Shown here in pieces: positions 26,743 to 36,102 of a stretch of 37,117 bases of DNA (the first letter of the stretch is position 1; each line of letters begins with the position of its first letter). Location: positions 1-37,117 of the forward strand of contig JADHVQ010000015.1 in NCBI GenBank assembly GCA_016783905.1, written 5' to 3'. The notes below the pieces were generated by a model. That model was not told the DNA's origin. It searched no databases and saw only the letters and a program-made list of their open reading frames with translations. The translations under genes were made by a program, and so were the position numbers. Source of the stretch: Bacteroidales bacterium (GTDB taxonomy: Bacteria; Bacteroidota; Bacteroidia; Bacteroidales; FEN-979).

Positions 26743-27948
26743 ATGAGGGAGCTTCTCTTCTTGTTTCTCAAGGTAGTTAAATCCTGGCATCAGTTGATCA
26801 GGCGAATTCATGGAAAGTCAGAAACCGACATCTATTCTGAACGGATTGTCTCCGGCAAGGCCTGGGAAGAGTTCTGCGACAACCTGAAAGGCGCCGGCGC
26901 CTCCCTGATGTATCCCGGGACTCCTCGGGATGCATTTAACCAGGCGGAAGGAGTACGTTACCTTTCCCGGTTGACACGAGCCGGGCTGGAAGCTTTTGTG
27001 GAGTACAACGATCCGGCGTTCCCGGTGTTTCGAAGAATGGTCCATGAGACAGTCAAGATGGGCGCTGATAATCCGGATAACTATTATTTCAATGCCCAGA
27101 TCAACGGCAGCAGATATGAATACCGGATTGTCGGGAAGAGGAATACCGTTCACTACTTCGGCCTCTTTACGCAGAATGGGGATTACGGATCTACCGGCGG
27201 ACTGCCTTCGTGCGGACAACTGGATCATACAGATATTCAATACGACGCGGATGGAAGTTTTGAGGTCATACTAAGCCGGGAGAAAAGGGGGAAAAACTGG
27301 CTGAAACTGGAAGAAGAGACCGGGTTGGTCATTATCAGGCAGACATTCCTCGACCGGTTTGAAGAGGTTCCGGCGGAGATACACATTGAGAACCTCGACG
27401 AACGAAAATCTCCTTCTCCTGTCACACCGGAACGTATTGGCGAAGGGTTGGAAACAGCCTCCCTATTCGTGAGCGGTGCTTCCCTGCTATTCGCCCGATG
27501 GGCCAACAGGTTTCAAAAACATACCAACAAGCTACCCCTCTTTGATCCCTCAACCAGCAACGCGGCCGGTGGCGATCCCAACATCATCTATTACCACAGC
27601 CACTGGAAACTGGCGCCGGATCAAGCTCTGGTTATTGAAGTAAAGCCGCCCGACTGCGACTCCTGGAACTTCCAGCTCAACAACTACTGGATGGAGTCAC
27701 TAGACTACCGGTACTTCACTATCTGCATCAACAAAGCCAGCGCTCAATATGAGCCGGATGGAAGTGTGAAAGTAATTGTGGCACATTCCGATCCCGGCCA
27801 TCCCAACTGGATCAACACCTGTGGCCATGCCGAAGGGACTATGTGCTGGAGATGGTACCGGCTGAAAGAGGGGGAGAAGTCGGTAGAACCAAAATGCACG
27901 GTGACAGGAGGTGGGAAGCCAGAAGTTAGATGTACGAAGGAAAGTTAG
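26743..27948 (+). CDS. DUF1214-domain protein
   Basis: From the ATG at 26743 (a TTG at 26722 is in frame) the protein has about 401 residues. The N-terminal half is unfamiliar but starts with a hydrophobic helix. The C-terminal part (about 285-385) fits DUF1214 (PF06742): FQLNNYWMESLDYRYF, DGSVKVIVAHSDPGHPNWI, GTMCWRWYRL. DUF1214 proteins are of unknown biochemical role. Here the stop TAG abuts the ATG of the sulfotransferase gene (TAGATG), and the last residues (VRCTKES) come from a tandem duplication at 27923-27960, so the C-terminus is probably extended by that event. Confidence 0.85.
   Translation: MRELLFLFLKVVKSWHQLIRRIHGKSETDIYSERIVSGKAWEEFCDNLKGAGASLMYPGTPRDAFNQAEGVRYLSRLTRAGLEAFVEYNDPAFPVFRRMVHETVKMGADNPDNYYFNAQINGSRYEYRIVGKRNTVHYFGLFTQNGDYGSTGGLPSCGQLDHTDIQYDADGSFEVILSREKRGKNWLKLEEETGLVIIRQTFLDRFEEVPAEIHIENLDERKSPSPVTPERIGEGLETASLFVSGASLLFARWANRFQKHTNKLPLFDPSTSNAAGGDPNIIYYHSHWKLAPDQALVIEVKPPDCDSWNFQLNNYWMESLDYRYFTICINKASAQYEPDGSVKVIVAHSDPGHPNWINTCGHAEGTMCWRWYRLKEGEKSVEPKCTVTGGGKPEVRCTKES

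Positions 27949-27960
<12 letters not shown>
27923..27960 (+). repeat. 19-bp tandem duplication at the DUF1214/sulfotransferase junction
   Basis: AAGTTAGATGTACGAAGGA is present twice without a gap (27923-27941, 27942-27960). Each copy holds a TTAGATG. Only the second puts TAG in frame with DUF1214 and gives the next gene its ATG at 27949; both copies contain AAGGA, which could serve as a ribosome site for the alternative ATG at 27967. Confidence 0.9.
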
Positions 27961-29299
<1,339 letters not shown>

Positions 29300-29316
<17 letters not shown>

Positions 29317-30382
29317 AAAGAAATACGATAGTGCCGTGATGGCCCTGGTGACCGGAATTAGTGACCTGTTCAAAACCAAAGAGGTAAGTGGAGAGTTGAA
29401 GGAAACTGACCACCTCGACGGTAAAACCGTCTTCATCGACGGAGCCAGTTCAGGACTGGGGTTTGCCATTGCCGTTGAAGTTGCCAAACGAGGAGCCAGG
29501 GTGATCATGGCTTGCCGTAGCGGCATCCCGGAAAAAGGTGAGAGGGTAAAAAAGCTATCAGGCAATCGGGATATTCACATGCTCCACGTCGATTTAGCAG
29601 ATCTATCCAGCATCCAGCATCTAGCATCCAGCATCTGCAATTTAGACTACAAACCGGAAATTTATATCCTCAACGCCGGCATCGTCCCGAAAAAGTCCCG
29701 CAAAACCCCACAGGGGCTCGAAGAGATGTTCATGGTGAACTACTTTGCTAAATTTACCTTCATACGGTTGCTAATTGAGCATGGTTTGATATGGGATACG
29801 GGATGCCGGATACCGGATAAAAGCAATCATCTTTCTTCATCGGGCATCGGGGATCTGGCATCAGGCATCCAACCTCGTCCCTCGTCCTTCGTCCTTCGTC
29901 CTTCAAGAATTATCTTCATCACCTCCGAATCCCACCGCAACCCGGAGCAATTCAACTGGGATGAATTTGGGAAGTACAAAGATTACGGAATCAAGCAGTC
30001 GATGGAGTTGTATGGGTACTACAAGCTGTTGCTGGTTACCTTTGCCCGGGAGCTTTCGCGCCGGCTCAATACCGACGGAAAAACAAACACCTCCGTATTT
30101 GCCATGTGCCCCGGTCCGATCAATTCAAATATTGCCCGGGAAGCGCCGAAATTTGTTCAACCCTTCCTGAAGTTGATCTTTGTCCTCTTTTTCAAATCCC
30201 CGAAGAAGGCTGCCAGACCGGTTGTATACCTCGCTGCATCACCGGACATGAAGGGTAAGCCGTTCGATTACCTCTTCCTGATGTCGCAACAGGAGATCGA
30301 TGAAAAGGCGGCCAGTCCTGAGAATGGAAAGAGATTATGGGAACTATCAGATGAATTGTTCAAAAAACTCCTTCGTGGTTAA
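29300..30382 (+). CDS. Short-chain dehydrogenase/reductase, extended by repeat-coded loops
   Basis: The 360-residue protein has the Rossmann dinucleotide motif DGASSGLG (about 47-54), LNAG (124-127), catalytic Ser209 region (IFITSES) and YxxxK at Tyr238-Lys242. It should oxidise or reduce an alcohol/carbonyl with NAD(P). Compared with usual SDRs it has about 40 extra residues (162-201) between the helix ending RLLIEHG and the strand RIIFITS; these are coded by three word families. Another island lies at 29608-29635. The overlap with the sulfotransferase gene (17 bases) indicates coupled expression, suggesting an acceptor alcohol that is both redox-processed and sulfated (inference). It resembles the retinol-dehydrogenase/protochlorophyllide-like SDR group. 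Confidence 0.9.
29608..29635 (+). repeat. 7-bp word island (CAGCATC) in the SDR gene
   Basis: CAGCATC, CAGCATC, TAGCATC, CAGCATC in phase (28 bases), read as SSIQHLASSIC in the helix after the DLADLS motif. Confidence 0.85.
29793..29901 (+). repeat. Composite word island in the SDR gene (GGGATAC, CATCGGG, TTCGTCC families)
   Basis: Three 7-bp families follow one another: GGGATAC, GGGATGC, CGGATAC, CGGATAA (29793-29820); CATCGGG x2, GATCTGG, CATCAGG (29838-29865); CTCGTCC x2, TTCGTCC x2 (29874-29901). Together they code for a roughly 40-residue loop absent from ordinary SDRs. Confidence 0.88.
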
Positions 30383-30457
30383 GACATTATTACCGCAAGT
30401 TTTCCTTATAAGGTTTGTCTAATGAGAAACTCAAGTCAAACCAAAAAAACCAACTTT

Positions 30458-30880
30458 ATGAAAAAACTCTTGTTAATGTCAGCCTTGATCCTAGGGATCA
30501 TTTTTATTACTGGAAAATCAAATGCCCAGACTACACAGAGTCCGGATAAAGCAACAAAGGCACAAACAACCCAGACAGGTCAGAACACATCTGGCAATTT
30601 TATTGACAAAAATGGCGACGGTGTTTGCGACAATTTTCAAAATCGTAGCAAACAGCCAAATTGCGCCAAATTTGTGGATGCGAACGGTGATGGCGTTTGC
30701 GATAATTGCAAAGGAAATGGCAACTGCGGTCATGTCAACTGTTGCGGGAAAAGCATGCAAAAAGGAAATTGTCCCGGCATGAACAAAGGCAACTGCTGCG
30801 GCAAAGGCATAGGACACCAGCACCGTCATGGTTGGAAACATAGCCAGCAAACAACACCCTCTCAACCCGGGAAAAAGTAA
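30458..30880 (+). CDS. Secreted Cys/His-rich protein with DxNxDG calcium-type repeats
   Basis: Using the ATG at 30458 (another in frame at 30422) gives a 140-residue protein with a good signal peptide ending near SNAQ. Two copies of an EF-hand/thrombospondin-like loop, FIDKNGDGVCDN and FVDANGDGVCDN, precede a Cys-rich stretch (CKGNGNCGHVNCCGK, NCPGMNKGNCCGKG) and a His-rich end (HQHRHGWKH). It looks like a metal-binding periplasmic or surface protein. It stands just upstream of an ECF sigma gene and a putative metal-sensor gene, which supports a role in metal handling. Family not identified by name. Confidence 0.75.
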   Translation: MKKLLLMSALILGIIFITGKSNAQTTQSPDKATKAQTTQTGQNTSGNFIDKNGDGVCDNFQNRSKQPNCAKFVDANGDGVCDNCKGNGNCGHVNCCGKSMQKGNCPGMNKGNCCGKGIGHQHRHGWKHSQQTTPSQPGKK

Positions 30881-30922
30881 CAGAGAAGCTTAATCACGAA
30901 AGTACCGTCTGGTTCAAACGAA

Positions 30923-30954
30923 ATTTCGCTATATCGCTATTTCACCATTTACTT
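30923..30954 (+). repeat. 8-bp word island (ATTTCGCT family) upstream of the ECF sigma gene
   Basis: Words ATTTCGCT, ATATCGCT, ATTTCACC, ATTTACTT. This is the second copy of the 24705-24752 family. It starts 43 bases after the stop of the Cys-rich gene and ends 31 bases before the sigma-factor start, so it sits in the promoter region. Confidence 0.85.
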
Positions 30955-30985
30955 ACCTTGTATCTTCGTGGTTTAATTGACCTCA

Positions 30986-31540
30986 ATGACCGACCGGGAA
31001 CTTGTTCAGGGAATCATCAACCGTGATCAGGCCGCTTTCAGGGAGCTGGTGGAGAAACACCAGCAACTGGTGATCCGCACATGTTACGCGCTGGTACATG
31101 ACCTGGAGGATGCCCGGGATCTGGCACAGGAGGTGTTCATTGAGATCATGAAATCGGCTGTTTCTTTCAGGGGGAAAGCCAAACTCTCTTCCTGGATCTA
31201 CCGGATTGCGGTCAACAAATCGTTGAACCACCTGAAGAGATCCCGGAGGAGGGATGCATATACCCTCTTCTCGTTTCAGGATCAGGGTGGATCGGTGAAA
31301 GAAGGTGGCGATGTGGCGATGGAAGAGAAGGAGTTGAAACAGGCGCTGCATAAGGCCATCAACAGGTTGCCTGTAAACCAGAAGATTGCTTTCACACTGC
31401 ACAAGTATGATGAGTTGCCTTACAAAGAGATTGCCGGGGTGATGAATGTGTCACTTTCGTCTGTTGAGTCTTTGATTCACCGGGCAAAGCTGAACCTGCA
31501 GAAACGATTGACTAATTATTATCATTCAAACCGCATATAA
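30986..31540 (+). CDS. ECF-type RNA polymerase sigma factor
   Basis: From ATG 30986 (a TTG start at 30977 is possible) the protein has 184 residues. Region 2 shows FRELVEKHQQLVIRTCYAL, DARDLAQEVFIEIMKS and SSWIYRIAVNKSLNHLKR; region 4 shows LPVNQKIAFTLHKYDELPYKEIAGVM and VESLIHRAKLNLQKRL. It is followed after one base by a small membrane protein gene and then a CnrX/Spy-like sensor gene, an arrangement like the cnrYXH metal-response systems. Confidence 0.94.
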   Translation: MTDRELVQGIINRDQAAFRELVEKHQQLVIRTCYALVHDLEDARDLAQEVFIEIMKSAVSFRGKAKLSSWIYRIAVNKSLNHLKRSRRRDAYTLFSFQDQGGSVKEGGDVAMEEKELKQALHKAINRLPVNQKIAFTLHKYDELPYKEIAGVMNVSLSSVESLIHRAKLNLQKRLTNYYHSNRI

Positions 31541-31541
31541 C

Positions 31542-31901
31542 ATGGACCATCAGAATCAGGAAAGGGTTCAAAAAACCCTGGATTTCATTCAAAAAGACCG
31601 GGTCATCCCTGAGGATCCCTGGTTTTATTCCCATCTGACTGCGCGAATGGAGAAAGAAGCCGGCTTACTCCACAAACCGGGATGGGCAGGGGCCGTGGCT
31701 ATTCGCCTCAGGCCCATTCTGGTGGTGATGGTAGTATTGGTTGGGATAGCCGGTGGCATTGTTCTGGGAAGAGTACTCAGCGCCCCGGGAGGCTCTCCTG
31801 AGCCAACAGCTTCCCTGTTTTCTCCCGAGGAAGATATAAATGCAGCTATCTTTAAGGAGATCAGCGGTTCCATGGACGAACAGATAGTATTAATGAAATA
31901 G
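31542..31901 (+). CDS. Small single-pass membrane protein, probable anti-sigma factor
   Basis: The 119-residue protein has a soluble N-terminal part (1-50; FIQKDRVIPEDPWFYSHLTARM), one membrane helix (about 57-77) and a short outer part. This size and topology, and its place between the ECF sigma gene and the periplasmic sensor gene, fit an anti-sigma factor that holds the sigma at the membrane. No zinc-binding anti-sigma motif (HxxxCxxC) is visible, so the assignment rests on context. Confidence 0.6.
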   Translation: MDHQNQERVQKTLDFIQKDRVIPEDPWFYSHLTARMEKEAGLLHKPGWAGAVAIRLRPILVVMVVLVGIAGGIVLGRVLSAPGGSPEPTASLFSPEEDINAAIFKEISGSMDEQIVLMK

Positions 31902-31909
31902 CATAAATC

Positions 31910-32425
31910 ATGAATTTTTTTACCAAATACCGGGTTGTTACGTGGATCCTGGCAGGAATCCTGGCAGTTGCACTTTCCGCGTTGGGGACGATCATTTATC
32001 AAACATGGAAGGAAACGAAAGCCATTGAAGAGATACCCGCATGCATCTCTTCCTGCATGATGCTGACATCTGTGTTGGAATTTAACGCATCTCAAAATGA
32101 AAACCTGGAAAAGATCCTGGATCGTTTTAGCGACACCTCCGCTGCCCTGGTGAGTTCCCTCAGGGAACATCGTATGGCATTGATGAATGAGCTTCAGAAA
32201 GAGCATCCTGACTCCCTCCGGATCCGGATTCTGACCGGTGAGATCGGAAGTGCTCAGGCCATGCTGACCAGCCTCGCGGCGTCACAGTACCTGCAGATCC
32301 GCAAGATCTGCGACTCCTCCCAACAGCTAAAACTTTCTGATTTCTATTGCGATATGTTCGGTTGTCCGCGTGTTGAGATGAGAAAAGGTCAGGGTCAACA
32401 CCGTCATCGCAAAGGGAAAAAATAG
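31910..32425 (+). CDS. Periplasmic metal-sensor protein, CnrX/Spy-like
   Basis: The 171-residue protein has one N-terminal membrane anchor (about 10-30) and a helical periplasmic domain with HRMALMNELQKEHPD and SAQAMLTSLAASQYLQIRKI, resembling the heavy-metal-sensor/Spy-CpxP-like four-helix hooked proteins (PF13801-type). Four Cys (CISSC and CDMFGC) and a His/Lys-rich tail (GQHRHRKGKK) could bind metal. It is the last gene of the sigma operon and would release the anti-sigma when metal is bound (inference from CnrX). Confidence 0.72.
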   Translation: MNFFTKYRVVTWILAGILAVALSALGTIIYQTWKETKAIEEIPACISSCMMLTSVLEFNASQNENLEKILDRFSDTSAALVSSLREHRMALMNELQKEHPDSLRIRILTGEIGSAQAMLTSLAASQYLQIRKICDSSQQLKLSDFYCDMFGCPRVEMRKGQGQHRHRKGKK

Positions 32426-32442
32426 ACACTTTCTGACTTCCT

Positions 32443-33534
32443 TTATGCCATCGCCAGTATCCCTTCGATCTCGGCAAAGATCTGCTGGTCGGTGAAATGA
32501 CGTCCTTTGATGGCTGAGGAGGAACACGAAGAGACGCAGGTACCACATGCTTTGCATAAAGCGCTGATCACGTGACTATGGTGCTCATTCATCGGCCTGG
32601 CGAATCACCGGTTTGTCGTTCTTTTCATACATCAGGAAGAGTGTTTTGGCTTCCGATGTTCGGTTGTAGAAGTCCTCATGGCCCTTCCCAAAAGCATGCA
32701 TGTCAATATAGACGTCGGAGACATAACATCCCGGATTTGCCGATTTGATCTCATGAGCATACTTCAGGGCTGTCATGCAACAAACCCTTGAACAATAGGC
32801 TTGGTAACGATCTTTCCGCCGGTAGAACCTGAGGCATTGGTCATCCGCTCAAACTCCAGGGCCGTGAAAACGTTGGGATAGATACTGTATCCGTATTGTT
32901 CCAGCTGTCTGGCATCCAGCACGTCATACCCTGTGGCAAGGATGATATTGCCTACTTCAACTTTGACCACTTGATCCTGTGCTTTCAGGTCAATGCACTC
33001 TTTTGGACATTTTTTAGCGCACACACCACATTTCTCTCCATTTGACTGAATGTAAGTGCAATGTTCCGCATCCACCAGGTAGGCGTTGGGAACAGCCTGT
33101 GGAAACGGAATATAGATAACTTTTCTGGAAGAGAGCTCAGCATCAAATTCACTGGGAACTTTAACCGGACATACCTCGGAACAGATATCACAGGCCACGC
33201 AGGCCTCCACATCCACGTACCTGGCATGTTGCCTGATCTTTACATGGTAGGCTCCCGGGACACCGGAAATACCCTCAACCTCGGACCTGGTCATCAGTTT
33301 GATCATCTCATATTGTCCTTCCGAGACCAGTCTTGGTGTAAGGATGCAGGCTGCACAATCCAACGTGGGGAAGGTCTTGTCGAACATGGCCATATGCCCG
33401 TCTATCGTGCCGGTTCGTTCCACCAGCCTGACCTCATGCGGGTTAAATCCTGCCAAAGACATCGCTTTGGTGAAAACCGGCTTGTAATATCCTGGCATAT
33501 CCCCGGCAATGACGACACGCTGGATACGATTCAC
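32443..33534 (-). pseudogene. hdrA: Shattered hdrA (heterodisulfide reductase subunit A-like) gene
   Basis: Pieces of HdrA survive in order on the minus strand. The first ORF (33534-32773) opens with VVIAGDMPGYYKP...LAGFNPHEV, corresponding to a middle part of HdrA, then jumps to LVERTGTIDGHMAMFDKTFPTLDCAACILTP, missing the FAD-binding Rossmann motif that lies between. Ferredoxin motifs follow (CVACDICSEVCPV, CGVCAKKCPKECI), then LEFERMTNASGSTGGKIV. A frameshift with loss leads to CCMTALKYA...IDMHAFGKGHEDFY (to 32585), and another to the C-terminus CKACGTCVSSC...IKGRHFTDQQI (stop 32443-32445). HdrA is an electron-bifurcating or confurcating flavoprotein of anaerobes; without the FAD site this one cannot work. 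No hdrB/hdrC or mvhD is adjacent. Confidence 0.87.
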
Positions 33535-33553
33535 CTTAAGGTAATGACAAATG

Positions 33554-34816
33554 TCATGAAATTAAAAAAATCAGACTAAACGCAATCAAAAAGCCAATCC
33601 CTGCCCAGCTAAGTAGTTTTAACCATCGTTTTGGTTGTGAGCCGGAAGGGATGAATTTACTGGTAACCACTTTGTAGTTGATGATGGCAAACACGGGCGC
33701 TGTCAAAAATGAGAGAATGGTGGCGAACTCCAGTAACGACCTCATGTTTCTGGTAAAGAAAACAATGATCAAAATGGCTGCAACAGATAACAAAAGGATC
33801 CAGAAGAAGTAAAGCCCTGATCCGAACATTTTAAGGGATGGAAACATCTGATGCAACGAACCTTCCAGTGACCTGGGATACCCATCAATGACGGTGATGG
33901 CTGTACTGAACATGGTGATTAAAACGATGACAGCGATGACAGAATGACTCCAGCTTCCAATGGATCCGGTATAGAGGGAGACAAGCTGTTGTGAAAACAC
34001 CACCCCGTTGGCAGAAAATGTTTCGCCCGTACCGTACATCACCAGGGCACCCAAACCCAGGAAGAACAGGGCCATGACTGCGGAACCAATATACCCGATG
34101 TGGAAGTCGATATGATACTCCCGGAAAGAGGGGCTGTAACGCATTTGTTTGTTTCTTTCAAGGGCCCAGAGAGAGGGCCATACGGAGCAGTCTATCGGCG
34201 TAGGCATCCATCCCATCAATGCGATCAGGAAGGTAATTGCAGCAGTGTCCCACAATGGTGGCGGGACAAAGCCAGGCTCCACCTGTGCCCCCCGGGAGAG
34301 GGCAAAGAAGAAGGCCGTAATGGTAAAGAGTGCCAGGATACCGATCATCACTTTCATAAACCTGTCAAGAAAAGCGTATTTTCCCACAAACAACATCACC
34401 AGGATAAGGCTTAATAAACCGGCGCTTGTTGCAAATGGACTCAGGTGAATCTGGAAAAGATAGGTAGCCAGGTCGGCGGTGACTTTTGTAACTGCCGCAA
34501 AATTCACAATAGCTGTCACCAGGGAAAGAAGAAAGTAGGTGATGATGGCCCATCTTCCCAGTTTCCGGTATCCTTCCAGCATGCTCTTTCCCGTAGCAGC
34601 GGTATATCTGTAACTGAATTCAAAAAAGGGATACTTGAAAATGTTGATCAGGATAACCGCCCAGATAAAGTGGTAACTATAATTAGCACCTGCCTGTGTA
34701 GAGAGCACAAGGTGTGAAGCTCCGATGGCCGCTCCGGCATATAAGATCCCGGGCCCCAGTGCTTTGAATACACCGCGAAGGATTAATTTTTGTCGCTCCT
34801 GAAGGCTCATTTTCAT
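33554..34816 (-). CDS. NRAMP-family-like transporter lacking the DPGN motif
   Basis: From ATG 34816 the protein has about 420 residues (alternative 34810; the frame opens at 34849) and about 11 helices. It aligns with the NRAMP/MntH family at ALGPGILYAGAAIGASHLV, but the metal-binding DPGN of helix 1 is replaced by GASH, and the helix-6 MPH-type motif by MPTPIDCSVW. This is a known divergent branch of the family in Bacteroidota; loss of the aspartate makes Mn2+/Fe2+ transport in the classical way unlikely and the substrate is unknown. The neighbouring metal-sensor operon is on the other strand. Confidence 0.85.
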   Translation of the reverse strand: MKMSLQERQKLILRGVFKALGPGILYAGAAIGASHLVLSTQAGANYSYHFIWAVILINIFKYPFFEFSYRYTAATGKSMLEGYRKLGRWAIITYFLLSLVTAIVNFAAVTKVTADLATYLFQIHLSPFATSAGLLSLILVMLFVGKYAFLDRFMKVMIGILALFTITAFFFALSRGAQVEPGFVPPPLWDTAAITFLIALMGWMPTPIDCSVWPSLWALERNKQMRYSPSFREYHIDFHIGYIGSAVMALFFLGLGALVMYGTGETFSANGVVFSQQLVSLYTGSIGSWSHSVIAVIVLITMFSTAITVIDGYPRSLEGSLHQMFPSLKMFGSGLYFFWILLLSVAAILIIVFFTRNMRSLLEFATILSFLTAPVFAIINYKVVTSKFIPSGSQPKRWLKLLSWAGIGFLIAFSLIFLIS

Positions 34817-34862
34817 TTCAAACCTACACGAAAATGATGATATACGCAAATACCATACTTCG

Positions 34863-35582
34863 TCAGGCTCGTGCTCGTTTGAAGAGAATCAGCCAGACCG
34901 TCAGGGAGTAGACGAGCACTAATATTGAAAGGATCTCTTCCATCACGTCACTTTGACCGGTTGCGGTAATCGCAAAAACCGATAATGTTATGAAGAAGAG
35001 GCTGGGATGAGGAAACAGGATTCTGAAGGTGATGGACTGAGATTCCCGTTGGCGGATCCACCCGAATAACCGCTGTCCGTAACTGATATCCTCAAGCATA
35101 AAGAACAGGCAGAATACGCCTCCTTGAATATTGGTTCAATGAGAGGAGAGAAATGAAACCTGAATAAGAAAATCATCAGGAAGGAGATAAACAGCGAAAT
35201 CCAGAAGATGATCAGGTAATATCTTTTAGGCAGAAAACAGTAGGGTGGGGAAAAAAAACCGGCGGACATCTTCATTCAGAAAATAGCCATTCAAAAAGGT
35301 ACATAAAAAGCAAAAGGGTCTCTTTTGGCGAAGGAGAATGACCAATCCCAGGATTAGCATCAATACCCCTGCGCCAAAAAGGAATAAGGTAAATCCCCTG
35401 GGCCCTATATCCAGGTGGGCATCATGAACGAAGAGAGTCGAGATAAAACCGAGACAGTGAGAGCATAAAAAATGCCGGAAGATAATCAAGCCAAGCCCAC
35501 CGGCTATAAAAAGATAACCAAGGATATTTGCAAAAGTGATCCCGGATTTGCCAGTGTGGTTGTTGACCAGGGAAGATCCCAT
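34863..35582 (-). pseudogene. Membrane protein gene with two probable frameshifts
   Basis: Three overlapping frames together make one multi-helix membrane protein. Frame one (35582 to about 35250) has helices ANILGYLFIAGGLGLIIF and LFLFGAGVLMLILGLVILL and two CxxC-like sites (FLCSHCLG, PFCFLCTF). At an A8 run (35252-35259) the frame changes to KRYYLIIFWISLFISFLMIFLF; near 35120 it changes again to GGVFCLFFMLEDISYGQRLFG, ending in VWLILFKRARA at 34863. I do not recognise the family. Homopolymer errors could make the first break artificial. Confidence 0.5.
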
Positions 35583-35606
35583 AACATTTTGTATTTAAGA
35601 ACTTTC

Positions 35607-35614
35607 CAAAAATA
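35607..35614 (-). promoter_or_regulatory. Bacteroidota promoter element for the frameshifted membrane gene
   Basis: TATTTTTG on the minus strand is a full match to TAnnTTTG, 24 bases upstream of the ATG at 35582. It supports this ORF as a former or present gene. Confidence 0.5.
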
Positions 35615-35732
35615 CTCAGGCTTTTATATCCTCTGCTTCCAGGGCTGGCATCATTTCTTGAAAACACGATAGAATACCATTAGAACGATAGTATGTTATG
35701 TGCATTTTTGCGGATCACCAGGAAATGTCAGA

Positions 35733-35751
35733 GGCGACCGGGCCGGTCGCC
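35733..35751 (+). terminator. Strong GC-rich hairpin next to tRNA-Pro
   Basis: GGCGACCGG and CCGGTCGCC are perfect complements around a single G (nine pairs before allowing a loop). A CCTTTT follows on the plus strand; on the minus strand, where the tRNA is read, no T-run follows. It may be a terminator for a plus-strand transcript or an RNA-processing/stability hairpin after the tRNA. Confidence 0.45.
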
Positions 35752-35765
35752 CCTTTTGAGTTCTG

Positions 35766-35839
35766 TCGGGGCGAGAAGACTCGAACTTCCGACCCCTTGC
35801 ACCCCATGCAAGTACGCTAGCCAACTGCGCCACGCCCCG
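35766..35839 (-). tRNA. tRNA-Pro (anticodon GGG)
   Basis: The minus strand folds into a full cloverleaf of 74 bases. The acceptor stem CGGGGCG pairs with CGCCCCG, discriminator A at 35766, T8, D-arm GCGCAGTTGGCTAGCG, anticodon stem CTTGC/GCAAG with loop ATGGGGT (anticodon GGG, forward 35803-35805), and T-loop TTCGAGT closed by GGAAG/CTTCT. C1-G72 with A73 is typical of proline tRNAs. CCA is not encoded, as usual in Bacteroidota. Confidence 0.95.
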
Positions 35840-35919
35840 ATATTCCCAGGGACCACGCCCCAAAAAGAACTGCAAAAATAAGAAAAAAATCTTAGATTTG
35901 ATTCCAAATCGATGTAAAG

Positions 35920-36102
35920 ATGAAAGCCATTATCCGTCCGCTTAATCCCGATCTGATCTTCGATTGGCTCGATTTCTTTGACAACCGGGCATTCACCGAC
36001 AATCCCTTCTGGAAAAGCTGTTATTGCACCCATCAAGCATCACGTATCGTGTATCGCGTATCAATCCCGGATACACCTTACTACGAATGCATTGATCCTT
36101 GA
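35920..36102 (+). pseudogene. 5' fragment of a GNAT-like acetyltransferase gene
   Basis: The first 38 residues ([34 protein letters not shown]) look like the start of GNAT-family acetyltransferases that begin with this FD.RAF.DNP.W..CYC pattern and continue for another 100 or more residues. Here the similarity ends at about 36033, exactly where a 7-bp word island begins; beyond it the frame runs antisense into the next gene and stops. The gene is therefore truncated, apparently at the repeat. Confidence 0.7.
36029..36061 (-). repeat. 7-bp word island (GATACGC/GATACAC/GATACGT/GATGCTT)
   Basis: On the minus strand four to five words follow directly from the stop codon (TGA, 36061-36063) of the last gene. 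On the plus strand the same bases form the end of the truncated GNAT gene. Confidence 0.8.
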
